64,000 nucleotides of DNA from positions 650,796 to 714,795 of the forward strand of contig NZ_VTWT01000002.1 of the NCBI RefSeq assembly GCF_008727925.1, read 5' to 3'. The notes beneath the pieces were generated by a model. That model searched no databases. It saw only the letters and a program-made list of their open reading frames with translations, and had not been told where the DNA came from. Of the stretch, positions 1 through 8,397 are shown in pieces; within the stretch, counting starts at the first letter, position 1; each line of letters opens with the position of its first letter. The translations under genes were made by a program, and so were the position numbers. The stretch is from Adhaeribacter soli. GTDB lineage: Bacteria; Bacteroidota; Bacteroidia; Cytophagales; Hymenobacteraceae.

Positions 1-179
1 GCGGCGAAGTGAAAGTACTATTGGTGAACCTTTCGGAAGAGGAATTTATAGTGCAGGACGGTGAACGCGTAGCCCAAATGATCGTTGCCCGCCACGAAAC
101 CATCCGTTGGGAAGAAACCGTGGAACTTTCGGAAACGGAACGCGGCGCCGGCGGTTATGGTAGTACCGGCAAGCACTAG
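1..179 (+). CDS. dut: dUTP diphosphatase, C-terminal part
   Basis: The gene is cut by the window start; the reading frame begins at base 3 and ends at a TAG at 177-179. The visible 58 residues contain GERVAQMIVA, the conserved beta-strand before the end of trimeric dUTPases, and end in RGAGGYGSTGKH, which is the glycine-rich motif V that closes over the dUTP phosphates in the neighbouring subunit. The enzyme hydrolyses dUTP to dUMP and pyrophosphate, keeping uracil out of DNA and feeding dTMP synthesis. It lies upstream of the nucleotidyltransferase, TPR, DUF4292 and EnvC genes, an order commonly seen in Bacteroidota. A 430-base gap with a repeat element separates it from the next gene, so co-transcription is doubtful. 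Confidence 0.95.
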   Translation, partial: GEVKVLLVNLSEEEFIVQDGERVAQMIVARHETIRWEETVELSETERGAGGYGSTGKH

Positions 180-609
180 AAAAAAATGGTAGGCTTTGGC
201 CGAAAAAAACCGATTGCTTACCTGCAACTGCTTAAAACCTGACGTTACGCAAGCAGAGAAAAAGTCCCCCTTTGGAGGGGGTAGGGGGAGGACAGGAGAT
301 TTATCTGATCATTTTTAATGTTAGCTGGTTCAAGTTTGAGCGAAGCGGGAACTTGGACCTACCAATGATCTAAAGTTGAAAACTTCAGTGAGGCGACAGC
401 CTCAAAGAGAGCGGTTTCTGCAAGGAACTACCGGTAGCTAACACCCCTCCGGCTCCCCTCAAGGGGAGAGTTTCGAGGAATAAAATGATCCTACTCACCC
501 AAAGAGGGACCTTGAAAAAACTTGCGCAACGTAATTTAAGACTTTACCTAAACATATTAAAATCTATATAAATCCGTTAACCATCGGTTAGCGCTAAAAA
601 AATAAAACG
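180..609. other. Intergenic stretch filled by an inverted-repeat element
   Basis: No credible gene is present. Most of the stretch (about 231-540) is the nested inverted-repeat element described separately. The last 60 bases before the nucleotidyltransferase start are A/T-rich and must hold its translation start region, but I see no clear TAnnTTTG box. Confidence 0.7.
242..532. repeat. Nested inverted-repeat (MITE/REPIN-like) element
   Basis: The ends are inverted repeats: ACGTTACGCAAG at 242-253 against the complement of 521-532, 11 of 12 matching. After a variable spacer of about 7 bases the match resumes on both sides (AAG-TCCC-CTTTGG, imperfect). CTTAAA just outside (231) also has its complement at 535-540. 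Inside lie G/C-rich inverted stretches at 261-293 and 441-471, a hairpin with arms GGTTCAAGTT/AACTTGGACC (327-359, 9 of 10 pairs) and a perfect hairpin TGAGGC-GACA-GCCTCA (389-404). There is no ORF inside and no obvious target-site duplication. The architecture resembles non-autonomous mobile elements; that it moves is inference. Confidence 0.6.
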
Positions 610-1617
610 ATGAAAATAATTGTACCAATGGCCGGCATGGGCAAACGCATGCGCCCGCATACCTTAACCGTTCCGAAACCGCTTGTGCCGATTGCCGGAA
701 AACCGATCGTGCAGCGCCTGGTGGAAGATATTGCCAAAGTATGCCACGAACCGATTGAACAGGTTGCCTTTATTGTAGGGAATTTCGGCGAAGCCGTAGA
801 ACAGAAACTGCTGGAAATTGCCGCTTCGGTTGGCGCAAAAGGCAGCATCCATTACCAGGACGAACCGCTTGGCACGGCCCACGCCATTATGTGCGCCAAA
901 GAAGCCCTGGATGGTAAGGTAGTAGTTGCTTTTGCCGACACCCTTTTCAAAGCCGATTTCAAACTCGATACTTCGGCCGACGGTACCATCTGGGTGCAGC
1001 AGGTAGCCGATCCGAGCGCTTTCGGCGTGGTGAAACTGAACGGCGAGAACGAGATCACCGATTTCGTAGAAAAGCCCACGACCTTCGTTTCCGACCTGGC
1101 CATTATTGGTATCTATTATTTCAAAGACGGTCAGTACCTGCGCTCCGAACTGCAGTACCTGCTCGACAACGACATCCGGGACAAAGGCGAGTACCAGCTT
1201 ACCAACGCCCTGGAGAACATGAAAAACAAAGGCACCAAATTTATTCCGGGCAAAATATCGGAGTGGCTCGACTGTGGCAATAAAAATGCAACAGTTTACA
1301 CCAATCAGCGTTATCTGGAATACATTAAAGACGAAAAAGACCTGGTTTCTGCAAACGCTACTTTAACCAATTCGGTAATTATTCCGCCGGTATTTATCGG
1401 CGATGGCGCGGTAGTAATGAATTCCGTAATTGGCCCGCACGTTTCCATCGGTAAAAAATCGAACATTACCGACTCCGTAATCAACAATTCCATTGTTCAG
1501 GAAAACAGCGAATTGCGGAATGCCAATTTTTCGAACTCGATGGTAGGTAGCTTTGTTACGTACCAGGGCAAACAAGCCGACCTGAGTATCGGCGATTACA
1601 ACACTATCAGAGATTAA
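610..1617 (+). CDS. Sugar-phosphate nucleotidyltransferase
   Basis: 335 residues. The N-terminus carries the nucleotidyltransferase signature: GMGKRMRPHT (residues 9-18) followed by the PKPLVPIAGKP stretch, where the glycine loop and arginine bind the NTP and the lysine contacts phosphate. The catalytic domain covers about residues 1-230 and includes FADTLF, the metal-binding aspartate region. Residues 245-335 read as hexapeptide repeats of a left-handed beta helix (for example NSVIGPHVSIGKKSNITDSV). It should make an NDP-sugar from a sugar-1-phosphate and NTP in the cytoplasm for envelope polysaccharide; the exact sugar cannot be read from sequence. Six bases separate it from the TPR gene, so the two probably share a transcript. 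Confidence 0.88.
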   Translation: MKIIVPMAGMGKRMRPHTLTVPKPLVPIAGKPIVQRLVEDIAKVCHEPIEQVAFIVGNFGEAVEQKLLEIAASVGAKGSIHYQDEPLGTAHAIMCAKEALDGKVVVAFADTLFKADFKLDTSADGTIWVQQVADPSAFGVVKLNGENEITDFVEKPTTFVSDLAIIGIYYFKDGQYLRSELQYLLDNDIRDKGEYQLTNALENMKNKGTKFIPGKISEWLDCGNKNATVYTNQRYLEYIKDEKDLVSANATLTNSVIIPPVFIGDGAVVMNSVIGPHVSIGKKSNITDSVINNSIVQENSELRNANFSNSMVGSFVTYQGKQADLSIGDYNTIRD

Positions 1618-1623
1618 GCATTA

Positions 1624-3432
1624 ATGTTCCGTTCCAGATTTTTCCTTCCGCTTTCCTTTCTGCTGCTTTCTGCAGTGGCACAACCGGCATTTAGCCAGGA
1701 CAATGATTCCAAGAAAACTAAAAAAGAAAGGAAAGCGGAGCGAAAAGCTGCCAAAGCGGAACAGAAACGCGCTAAAAAAGGCGGCACCGTTGCGTTGCCG
1801 CCGGTGCTCGACGCCAAGCAGCGCGAGATCTCCGAATCTTATTTCCTGGACGGCGTAAAGTATGCCATGCTCGACGATTATCCGAAAGCATTGGAGTCGT
1901 TCCAGAAGGCGCACGCCATTAACCCCAAGAATGCGGCGGTCAATTTCAAGATCGCGGAAATGTACCTGAACATCCGGAAGGAAGATCAGGCCTTGCCTTT
2001 CGCCAAAGCCGCCCTCGATCTGGAAACGGGTAATCCTTATTACTACCTGCTGCTGGGTCAGTTGTATGCCGGCCGTCAGCAGTACGCCGAAGCCATTTCG
2101 GTATTCAACAAACTGGTAGCCAAATTCCCGGAAGAAGAAGGTTATTACCTGAACCTGACGGAACTCTACCTGGCCCAGAACAAACCGGACGAAGCACTGA
2201 AAACGCTGGAAAAAGCGGAGCAGAAATTCGGCCCCCAGGATGAACTGCTGCTGAAAAAGCAACAGCTTTATTTAAAGCAGAACAACCTGGTAAAGGCGCT
2301 GGAAGAAGGTCAGAAGCTGATCAACAACAACCCGGAAGAGCCGCGCTTTGTACTGGCACAAGCCCAGGTGCTGGCCAGCAACAACCGTCCCGACGATGCC
2401 ATTGCCTTATTGAACCGTTTGCTGCAAAGTCCGGTGCCGGATAATCCGCAAGTGCATTTGCTTCTGGCCGACCTTTATCAGCAGAAAAAGCAGCCGCAAC
2501 TGGCCGAGAAAGAACTGAAGACCGCTTTCAGCAATTCGGGATTGGATATCGATGCCAAGATCCGGATCTTGCTGGGTTACATTCAGCAGTTGCCGAACAA
2601 AACCCTGGAACCGAACGCCCTGGAACTGGCCGCCCTAACGGTAAAAGCCCACCCTTCCGATGCCAAAGCCTATGCCGTTTCCGGCGATATTCAGGCCATT
2701 GTTGGTCAGAAGAAAGAGGCCCGCGACAACTATTTAAAATCGCTTCGTTACGACAAAGCCCATTTCCAGGTGTGGCAGCAGGTAATTCTGCTCGATGCCG
2801 AACTGAACCAGACCGATTCCCTTTTAGCCCATACCGAAAAAGCCACCGACCTGTTCCCGAACCAGGCCGTAGTATGGTTTTATAACGGAACGGCGCATTT
2901 GTTAAAGAAGAACTTCAGCAAAGCCGCCAAAGCCCTGGAATTCGGGAAAAAGCTGGCTGCCGATTCGCCGGAAATGCTTGCCCAGTTCAATTTACAATTA
3001 GGCGATGCTTACCATTCGCTAAAACAGTACGATAAATCGAATGCAGCTTACGAGGCGGTACTAGCCGTTGACCCGAACAACATTCATGTGCTGAACAACT
3101 ACAGCTACTTCCTGTCGGTGCGGAACCAGAACCTGCAAAAGGCGAAGGAAATGGCCGAAAAACTGATAGCCGTAGCGCCGGAAGAAAGCACCTACCTCGA
3201 TACCTATGCCTGGGTGCTATACAAAATGAAGGATTACGAGAACGCCCGTAAATACCTGGAAAAAGCCCTGCAAACCAGCAAAGATGCCACCATTGTAGAA
3301 CATTACGGCGACGTGCTTTTCCAGTTGGGTCAGAAAGAAGAAGCTGTTGCCCAGTGGCAGAAAGCCAAAAAGATCGGCGACGCTTCCGACCTCATCGATA
3401 AAAAGATCCGTGACAAAAAACTTTATGAATAA
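1624..3432 (+). CDS. Secreted TPR-repeat protein
   Basis: 602 residues. It starts with a signal peptide (MFRSRFFLPLSFLLLSAVAQ, cleavage probably after PAFSQ) and then a lysine/alanine-rich charged linker (residues 28-60, KKTKKERKAERKAAKAEQK). The rest is a long run of tetratricopeptide repeats, seen as repeated patterns such as YPKALESFQKAHAINPKN and YDKSNAAYEAVLAVDPNN. TPR arrays bind partner proteins, so this is probably a periplasmic scaffold in the envelope pathway of its neighbours. Its end overlaps the DUF4292 gene by 8 bases, which suggests translational coupling. The partner is unknown. Confidence 0.85.
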   Translation: MFRSRFFLPLSFLLLSAVAQPAFSQDNDSKKTKKERKAERKAAKAEQKRAKKGGTVALPPVLDAKQREISESYFLDGVKYAMLDDYPKALESFQKAHAINPKNAAVNFKIAEMYLNIRKEDQALPFAKAALDLETGNPYYYLLLGQLYAGRQQYAEAISVFNKLVAKFPEEEGYYLNLTELYLAQNKPDEALKTLEKAEQKFGPQDELLLKKQQLYLKQNNLVKALEEGQKLINNNPEEPRFVLAQAQVLASNNRPDDAIALLNRLLQSPVPDNPQVHLLLADLYQQKKQPQLAEKELKTAFSNSGLDIDAKIRILLGYIQQLPNKTLEPNALELAALTVKAHPSDAKAYAVSGDIQAIVGQKKEARDNYLKSLRYDKAHFQVWQQVILLDAELNQTDSLLAHTEKATDLFPNQAVVWFYNGTAHLLKKNFSKAAKALEFGKKLAADSPEMLAQFNLQLGDAYHSLKQYDKSNAAYEAVLAVDPNNIHVLNNYSYFLSVRNQNLQKAKEMAEKLIAVAPEESTYLDTYAWVLYKMKDYENARKYLEKALQTSKDATIVEHYGDVLFQLGQKEEAVAQWQKAKKIGDASDLIDKKIRDKKLYE

Positions 3433-4198
3433 CCGCTTCTTACTTTTTCTGGCCTGTATCCTACTGTTTTCGGTAAGCGCCTGTAAAAAGGAAACCACGC
3501 CGGTAACTTCTGCCGCTACCACTCCCGTTGCTCCCAATGTGAACGTGCTGAACACGGAATTCACTACCTTCAGCGCCCGCGGAAAAATGCAGCTCGAAAA
3601 GCCGGATGAAAAACTCGGTTCGGCGGTTACCCTGCGGATCAAAAAAGACAGCGTGATCTGGATCTCGGTGGTGCCGGCCCTGGGAATTGAAGCGGCCCGC
3701 GTGCGCATTACCCCTGATACCATTCAGATCCTGGACCGCTTGCACCGCACTTATTTTGCCGGCAACTTCTCGATGCTGAAACAGCGCTACAACATTTCGG
3801 CTTCTTTCCCGATGCTCCAGGCCATGCTGCTTGGCAACTATATTCAGGGAGAAGCGGGCATGGTAAAAGAAATTATAGGCGGCGAACTGCAGCAGATCCA
3901 GCTTCTTCAGAATAACCTGCTGATAAACCAGTTCCTCGATCCGAAGATCCGCAAAGTGAAGCGCCTGGATATTCTGGATGAAAAAACCGGTGATGCCATT
4001 CTTACCACGTACAGTGAGTATGAAACCCAGGCGGCCAACGTAATTCCGACTTCCGCCTTAATTTTATTGCAGCGTACTTCTGCTACCAACCCGAACTCCA
4101 AAACGGCCACCATTTCCATTAAATACAACAAATTCTCCTTCAACGAGCCGGACCTGGCCTTCCCTTTCTCGGTGCCGGCCGATTACGAACGCAAGTAA
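3425..4198 (+). CDS. DUF4292 family lipoprotein
   Basis: 257 residues from the ATG at 3425. An upstream in-frame start at 3347 exists, but it lies deep inside the TPR gene and would bury the signal peptide. The chosen start gives MNNRFLLFLACILLFSVSAC, a lipoprotein signal with lipobox SVSAC. After it, FSARGKMQLEKPDEKLGSAV and VWISVVPALGIEAARVRITP match the LolA/LolB-like beta fold typical of the DUF4292 family, which is confined mainly to Bacteroidota. A role in outer-membrane lipid or lipoprotein handling is inferred from fold and context. It overlaps the TPR gene by 8 bases and precedes the EnvC-like gene by 87. Confidence 0.85.
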   Translation: MNNRFLLFLACILLFSVSACKKETTPVTSAATTPVAPNVNVLNTEFTTFSARGKMQLEKPDEKLGSAVTLRIKKDSVIWISVVPALGIEAARVRITPDTIQILDRLHRTYFAGNFSMLKQRYNISASFPMLQAMLLGNYIQGEAGMVKEIIGGELQQIQLLQNNLLINQFLDPKIRKVKRLDILDEKTGDAILTTYSEYETQAANVIPTSALILLQRTSATNPNSKTATISIKYNKFSFNEPDLAFPFSVPADYERK

Positions 4199-4285
4199 TT
4201 CGGGAATTCTCCTTTTTCCGTTAGCACATCTTTGCCCGATTTCGCATCTTTGTAGTCCGTAACCTGCGAAGACCCGGAATTTTAC

Positions 4286-5572
4286 ATGCGTCGTTTCTTT
4301 ATTTTTTTCCTTTCCTGTTTACTGCTGGTGCTTGCGCTGGGTACCGATGCGCAACGCTCTAAAGGCAAGCCCAAGAGCCGGGCCCAGCTGGAGCGGGAAA
4401 AACGGGAAAACCTGAAACGCATTCAGCAAGCCAACCGCATTCTGGAACAAACCCGCGCCCAGAAAGAAGCTTCCATTGGCCAACTCAACGCCATCAAAGA
4501 AAAAATTACGGTCCAGAAAGGCGTTATCCGCAACATTTCTTCCCAGCTTAACTACATCGAAACCGACGTAAAGAAAACCGAAGGGCTGGTTTCGTCGATG
4601 CAGCAGGACCTGGAAAAACTGAAAGCCGAATACGCCCTGATGATCTATTCGGCCTCGAAATCGGCCAACAGCTACAACCGCTTAATGTTTTTGTTTGCTT
4701 CCGAATCGTTTAACCAGATGGTAATGCGCTTGCGTTATTTGCGGCAATATTCGGAAGTCCGCAAAGCCCAGGTAGCTGAAATTAACCGCGTTACCCATAA
4801 CCTGAACCAGGAACTGAACGTGCTCACGGCTAAAAAGCAGGAAAAGGAACGCGTACTGAATACCCGACTGGCCGAAAATAAAAACCTGCTCAACATGAAA
4901 GGCCAGCAGGACCAGGTAATTACCAAACTCAGCAAACAGGAACAGGAATTACGGAACGAACTTGAGCGCCGCCAGCAGTCGGTGCGGAAGCTGGAAAACC
5001 TGATCGCCGACATGGTGCGGGAAGAAATTGCCCGCGCTGCCCGGGCCGCCCGTGCCAAAAAAGCTGCCACCCCTTCCAGACCTGGTACTTCCAAAGCCGA
5101 GAAAGAAGAAGAAATTTCGGTAAATAAAGTTACCATGACCCCGGAAATGGCGGCCGTTTCTTCGTCTTTTTCCGGGAACCGCGGCCGCTTGTTGTGGCCG
5201 GTTAGCCGCGGCTTTATTTCCCAGCGCTTCGGCAAACACGCCCACCCGGTACTGAAAGGCGTAGTGATCGAGAACCGGGGCATCGATATTCAGACAAGCC
5301 AGGGCGAACAGGCCCGGGCCGTTTTTGAAGGCAAAGTGCTCACGATTGCGAGCGTACCCGGCATGAACAACATCGTGATGATCCAGCACGGCGACTACTT
5401 TACCGTTTTTGCCAAATTGCGGACCGTAAATGTTTCGGAAGGACAGGTCGTAAACCGCAAAGACGTGATCGGCACCGTGTACACCAACTCCGAAGGAACC
5501 ACCGAACTGCAGTTCCAGATCTGGAAAAACAGCTCCAACCTGAACCCGGAAGGCTGGCTGGCTCCTCATTAA
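4286..5572 (+). CDS. EnvC-like murein hydrolase activator (degenerate M23)
   Basis: 428 residues: signal peptide (to about residue 23, ALGTDAQ), a long coiled coil (about 30-240, rich in E, K, Q and L) and a C-terminal LytM/M23 domain (about 300-428). In active M23 enzymes zinc is held by HxxxD and HxH. Here the first site reads NRGIDIQ, keeping Asp but not His, and the second reads LQFQIW where LHFEIW is expected. The domain is therefore probably non-catalytic, as in EnvC, which activates periplasmic amidases during cell division. The pattern repeats CATCTTTG at 4227-4234 and 4245-4252 lie just upstream and partly resemble -7 boxes. It closes the dut-to-envC gene group. Confidence 0.88.
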   Translation: MRRFFIFFLSCLLLVLALGTDAQRSKGKPKSRAQLEREKRENLKRIQQANRILEQTRAQKEASIGQLNAIKEKITVQKGVIRNISSQLNYIETDVKKTEGLVSSMQQDLEKLKAEYALMIYSASKSANSYNRLMFLFASESFNQMVMRLRYLRQYSEVRKAQVAEINRVTHNLNQELNVLTAKKQEKERVLNTRLAENKNLLNMKGQQDQVITKLSKQEQELRNELERRQQSVRKLENLIADMVREEIARAARAARAKKAATPSRPGTSKAEKEEEISVNKVTMTPEMAAVSSSFSGNRGRLLWPVSRGFISQRFGKHAHPVLKGVVIENRGIDIQTSQGEQARAVFEGKVLTIASVPGMNNIVMIQHGDYFTVFAKLRTVNVSEGQVVNRKDVIGTVYTNSEGTTELQFQIWKNSSNLNPEGWLAPH

Positions 5573-5798
5573 TTTTCTTCTCTAAGTATTAGCCGGTTTT
5601 TAAGCTGAAAAGCCTACTGTTTTTTTCTATTCAGAAATGCGCGCTTTACTCCTTTCTTCTTAATCAGTAGCAGGAACAGGCATATTTCCGATAAATAAAA
5701 TAAGCCATTACTTTTTTCGCGCTACATCATACTATTTCCCTAAACAAGCTGTTATTAACAAGCATTTCCAATTGTTAATATTCAAAAAAAAGCTCTTT

Positions 5799-6584
5799 AT
5801 GAAAGTATGGAAGAATAAAGCACTGGTGCTGGGTTTGTCCGGTTTATTTCTGGTTTCCTGCAAGGAGGAAAAGATTGACAGGCAGGATGATCCTCAGCAG
5901 GAAATGGTACCGGTTGAAGTGAAAAAAACCGTTTCCGGCTCTTCGTTTGTTACTTCTTCTAAATACCATTACGATGCAGCAGGAAACCTGTACCGGGCAG
6001 ATTTTTTCACAGACAATACGCCACAGGGTTACGCACTTTATTTCTACTACCCAACCGGAAAACTGAAGCAGCGGAAAGTTTACAACAGTTCCGGTCAGTT
6101 TACCGAGCAGGATGTATATATTCTGAACAACGCGGATCAGCACGAAAAATATTTGCATTCGTATGTTAATGCTTCCGGAACCGATACCCTGCACCATTAC
6201 CAGAAATACGAATATACTACCGATGGCAAAATTGCCAGAGCCATTGATTTCAGCCCCAAACACCAGGAAACCGGTAGTGGCGTTTACGAGTTCCAAGCCG
6301 GAAACCTGGTAAAGTTAAAACTTCACGACGGTGAGGGAAATTCAACTTATACGCACGAATATACCTACGATGGCCGGAAAAGCCCTTTTGCTTCTACCAA
6401 CCTTACTATAATTGCTTTGCCCGGCAACGTTACCGGGGAGGTTGCTAAAGATCTGAACCAGCAAGTAGTGCTCGCAAACAGCAGCCAGATTACTTATAAC
6501 CCGCAGGGCTACCCTACTAAAATTACCAGGACCGATAAAAATGGCATCAGAAAAACGGAAACGTACAGTTACCGGCCGAAATAA
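5799..6584 (+). CDS. Lipoprotein with YD-repeat-like strands
   Basis: 261 residues from the ATG at 5799. The earlier ATG at 5772 would add nine lysine-rich residues before an otherwise standard lipoprotein signal; the lipobox is LVSC with Cys at residue 21. The mature part contains repeated strand patterns such as YHYDAAGNLYRADFF, YEYTTDGKIARA and YTYDGRKSPFAS, which resemble the tyrosine/aspartate-rich repeats of RHS and wapA-type beta shells. Such lipoproteins are frequent in Bacteroidota and have no assigned role. It stands alone, 226 bases after the EnvC-like gene and facing the convergent regulator gene. Confidence 0.7.
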   Translation: MKVWKNKALVLGLSGLFLVSCKEEKIDRQDDPQQEMVPVEVKKTVSGSSFVTSSKYHYDAAGNLYRADFFTDNTPQGYALYFYYPTGKLKQRKVYNSSGQFTEQDVYILNNADQHEKYLHSYVNASGTDTLHHYQKYEYTTDGKIARAIDFSPKHQETGSGVYEFQAGNLVKLKLHDGEGNSTYTHEYTYDGRKSPFASTNLTIIALPGNVTGEVAKDLNQQVVLANSSQITYNPQGYPTKITRTDKNGIRKTETYSYRPK

Positions 6585-6643
6585 CTTTTGGTGAATGCCA
6601 TAATCCTGAATAATGCCGTTCTGGCTGAAAAGGCAAAAAAAAA

Positions 6644-6662
6644 CATCCCGCTTTGCAGGATG
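6644..6662 (-). terminator. Possible intrinsic terminator
   Basis: Stem CATCCCGC / GCAGGATG with one mismatch and loop TTT. On the minus strand it is followed by nine T (the A run at 6635-6643), as in a rho-independent terminator. On the plus strand the trailing CCTTTCT is weaker. It may end transcription in both directions. Confidence 0.5.
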
Positions 6663-6875
6663 CCTTTCTGAGCTATGAAAACAAACTTATGTTTAACTTT
6701 TAAGAGGAAATCTTTCCGGCTTGCGGGTGGTGTATTTCCTAAAACCTTTTCAAAAATAACATCAATTTTTCTTTCATGTTTAACTTTTCGATGAACGTTC
6801 CTTTTTAGCCGATGAAGGTTATTATTTTGGCGGTAAAGGTTTTTTAACAGCTTTCAATACGGTTTTACAAGGTAT

Positions 6876-6925
6876 AAAAAAAACTCCCTGTTCCGGGTTT
6901 ATGAAAAGCCCGGAGCAGGGAGTTT
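6876..6925 (-). terminator. Intrinsic terminator of the GAF-LytTR gene
   Basis: Read on the minus strand, the arm AAACTCCCTGCTCCGGGC pairs with its near-complement on the other side of a short loop, and the stem is followed by a run of T. It lies 20 bases after the regulator's stop codon. Confidence 0.8.
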
Positions 6926-6945
6926 GTATTGAAGTTAAATTATCC

Positions 6946-7923
6946 TTAAAGCAGGTTAAGCCGTTTCATCAGCACCGGTTTAAAGGAGTTGCCGATCGGT
7001 ACGTACATCAAGCCGTTCATCATGTGGCCGGCGTTGCTGCTGTTGCGTTTTTCGATCACGGCCGAATCGTCTTCAATGGCATTAATTTTATCGAGCCGGA
7101 TAATGTATTTGCGGTGTACGCGGATAAAATCTTTGGGCGAAAGCTTGGCTTCCATGTCTTTCATGGTGGCGTACACGGTAAAGCGGTCTTTGTCGGTATG
7201 TATATTTACGTAGTCGCCCAGGGCCTCTACCCACAGAATATCACAGGCGTTTATTTTTATCAGCTTCGATTCCTGCTTCACGAACATTTCCGATTTACCG
7301 GCCACAAAGCTTTGATCTATGGCGGAATTGGCCAGGCGAAGCAGGTTTTCCAGTTTATCCTTTTCTTCCTGCAGCGATAATTTAGCCCGGCGAAGCTCCA
7401 GGTGCGACATTACTTCGCGGGCTAACGTTTGCAGGGCATCTTTCTGGCGTTCGGTTAAATGTTTCGGAACGGTATCGATAATGCAGAGAGTGCCCAGGCT
7501 GAAACCATCGGAATTGATAAGCGGCGCGCCGGCATAAAACCGGATGTTGGGCTCGCCGGTAACCAGCGGGTTATTCTGAAAGATCTCGTTTTGGGTGGCA
7601 TCGTTCACTTCAAAAACATCGCTCTGCAAAATGGCATACGTACAGAAAGACATTTCCCGGGGCGTTTCCGGTACCTCCAACCCCACCTTCGACTTAAACC
7701 ACTGCCGTTGCGAATCGATGAGCGAAATGAGGGAAATGGGCGTTTCGCAAATGTAGGAGGCTAAGCGGGTAAGGGCATCGAAATCTTCCTCCGGCTTGGT
7801 ATCCAGAATTTCGTAGCCATGCAGGGCATCTACCCGGCCGGCTTCGTTAACCGGTTTGGGGCCGTTGTACCCACCGGAAACCATTTCGGCCGTATTTGTT
7901 AAAGCAAGGTTGTTTGTTTCCAT
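6946..7923 (-). CDS. GAF domain plus LytTR DNA-binding regulator
   Basis: 325 residues. Residues about 25-185 form a GAF domain of the kind found before sensor and regulator outputs (DFDALTRLASYICETPISLI, FYAGAPLINSDGFSLGTLCI). A short coiled linker (190-215, RAKLSLQEEKDKLENLL) leads to a LytTR domain (about 225-325) with LIKINACDILWVEALGDYVN and IRVHRKYIIRLDKINAIE, the typical core of this DNA-binding fold. It is thus a one-component regulator: a small-molecule or redox signal on GAF, promoter binding by LytTR. No receiver domain or kinase partner is present. It is divergent from tatA with 257 bases between, so it might act there; that is a guess. Confidence 0.9.
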   Translation of the reverse strand: METNNLALTNTAEMVSGGYNGPKPVNEAGRVDALHGYEILDTKPEEDFDALTRLASYICETPISLISLIDSQRQWFKSKVGLEVPETPREMSFCTYAILQSDVFEVNDATQNEIFQNNPLVTGEPNIRFYAGAPLINSDGFSLGTLCIIDTVPKHLTERQKDALQTLAREVMSHLELRRAKLSLQEEKDKLENLLRLANSAIDQSFVAGKSEMFVKQESKLIKINACDILWVEALGDYVNIHTDKDRFTVYATMKDMEAKLSPKDFIRVHRKYIIRLDKINAIEDDSAVIEKRNSSNAGHMMNGLMYVPIGNSFKPVLMKRLNLL

Positions 7924-8135
7924 CAGAGAGCAGAGAATAGGGCAATTAAAATCATAAGACCTTAAAGGTAACGCTTTTCCGGATACCGGTATTAATACGG
8001 AGACCTGTCATTATTGCCATATAAATTTAACCGGAATAAATTATACCGGCAAGAAATTTATTTGCTTTTTCACGCAAATCAGGCGGCGGTTTTAAACTTT
8101 ATGCGGCAGACTGGACTTATATCAAATTAATACCT

Positions 8136-8143
8136 TATTTTTG
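8136..8143 (+). promoter_or_regulatory. Possible -7 box of the tatA operon
   Basis: TATTTTTG fits the Bacteroidota -7 consensus TAnnTTTG and lies 38 bases before the tatA start. The matching -33 TTG is not clear (CTG at 8111-8113), so support is partial. Confidence 0.45.
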
Positions 8144-8180
8144 TAGTCCCTTATTTTTTATCTTTTAAAACCAGAAAGTT

Positions 8181-8393
8181 ATGGCTTTAAATACCGTTTT
8201 TGCTTTCCTCGGCGACCTGGGTACCGGCGAAATCATGATCATTATGTTGGTAATTCTGTTGTTGTTCGGCGCGAAGCGAATTCCGGATCTGGCAAGAGGT
8301 TTAGGCAAAGGCATCCGTGAATTTAAAGATGCTACCAAAGAAATTAAAACTGAAGTAGAAAACAGCATTAAAGAAGACCCTAAGGCAAAATAA
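8181..8393 (+). CDS. tatA: Sec-independent translocase subunit TatA
   Basis: 70 residues, the usual TatA/E length. A short N-terminus and one membrane helix ([20 protein letters not shown], residues 15-34) end in the FG hinge and lead into an amphipathic helix ([19 protein letters not shown]) and a short charged tail. TatA forms the pore that exports folded proteins carrying twin-arginine signals; TatC is not in this window. Only four bases separate it from gatA, so export and glutaminyl-tRNA amidotransferase genes share a transcript here. A possible -7 box lies 38 bases upstream. Confidence 0.92.
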   Translation: MALNTVFAFLGDLGTGEIMIIMLVILLLFGAKRIPDLARGLGKGIREFKDATKEIKTEVENSIKEDPKAK

Positions 8394-8397
8394 CCTG

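Larger units (their letters stand above)
6585..6945. other. Convergent intergenic region with two hairpins
   Basis: Between the lipoprotein gene and the convergent regulator gene there is no gene. It holds a hairpin at 6644-6662 and a strong terminator at 6876-6925, listed separately. The 200 bases between them (6670-6870) are A/T-rich with no structure I can support. Confidence 0.6.

Noticed and set aside
327..359. GGTTCAAG...GGACC read as a tRNA T-arm
   Set aside because: No acceptor, D or anticodon arms can be laid out around it; it is an inner hairpin of the repeat element.
1621..2262. Minus-strand reading frame of 213 codons
   Set aside because: It lies wholly inside the TPR gene, is rich in F, Q and R as expected from the complement of K/E/A codons, and matches no family pattern.
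6901..7380. Plus-strand reading frame of 159 codons
   Set aside because: It begins inside a terminator and is antisense to the GAF-LytTR gene.
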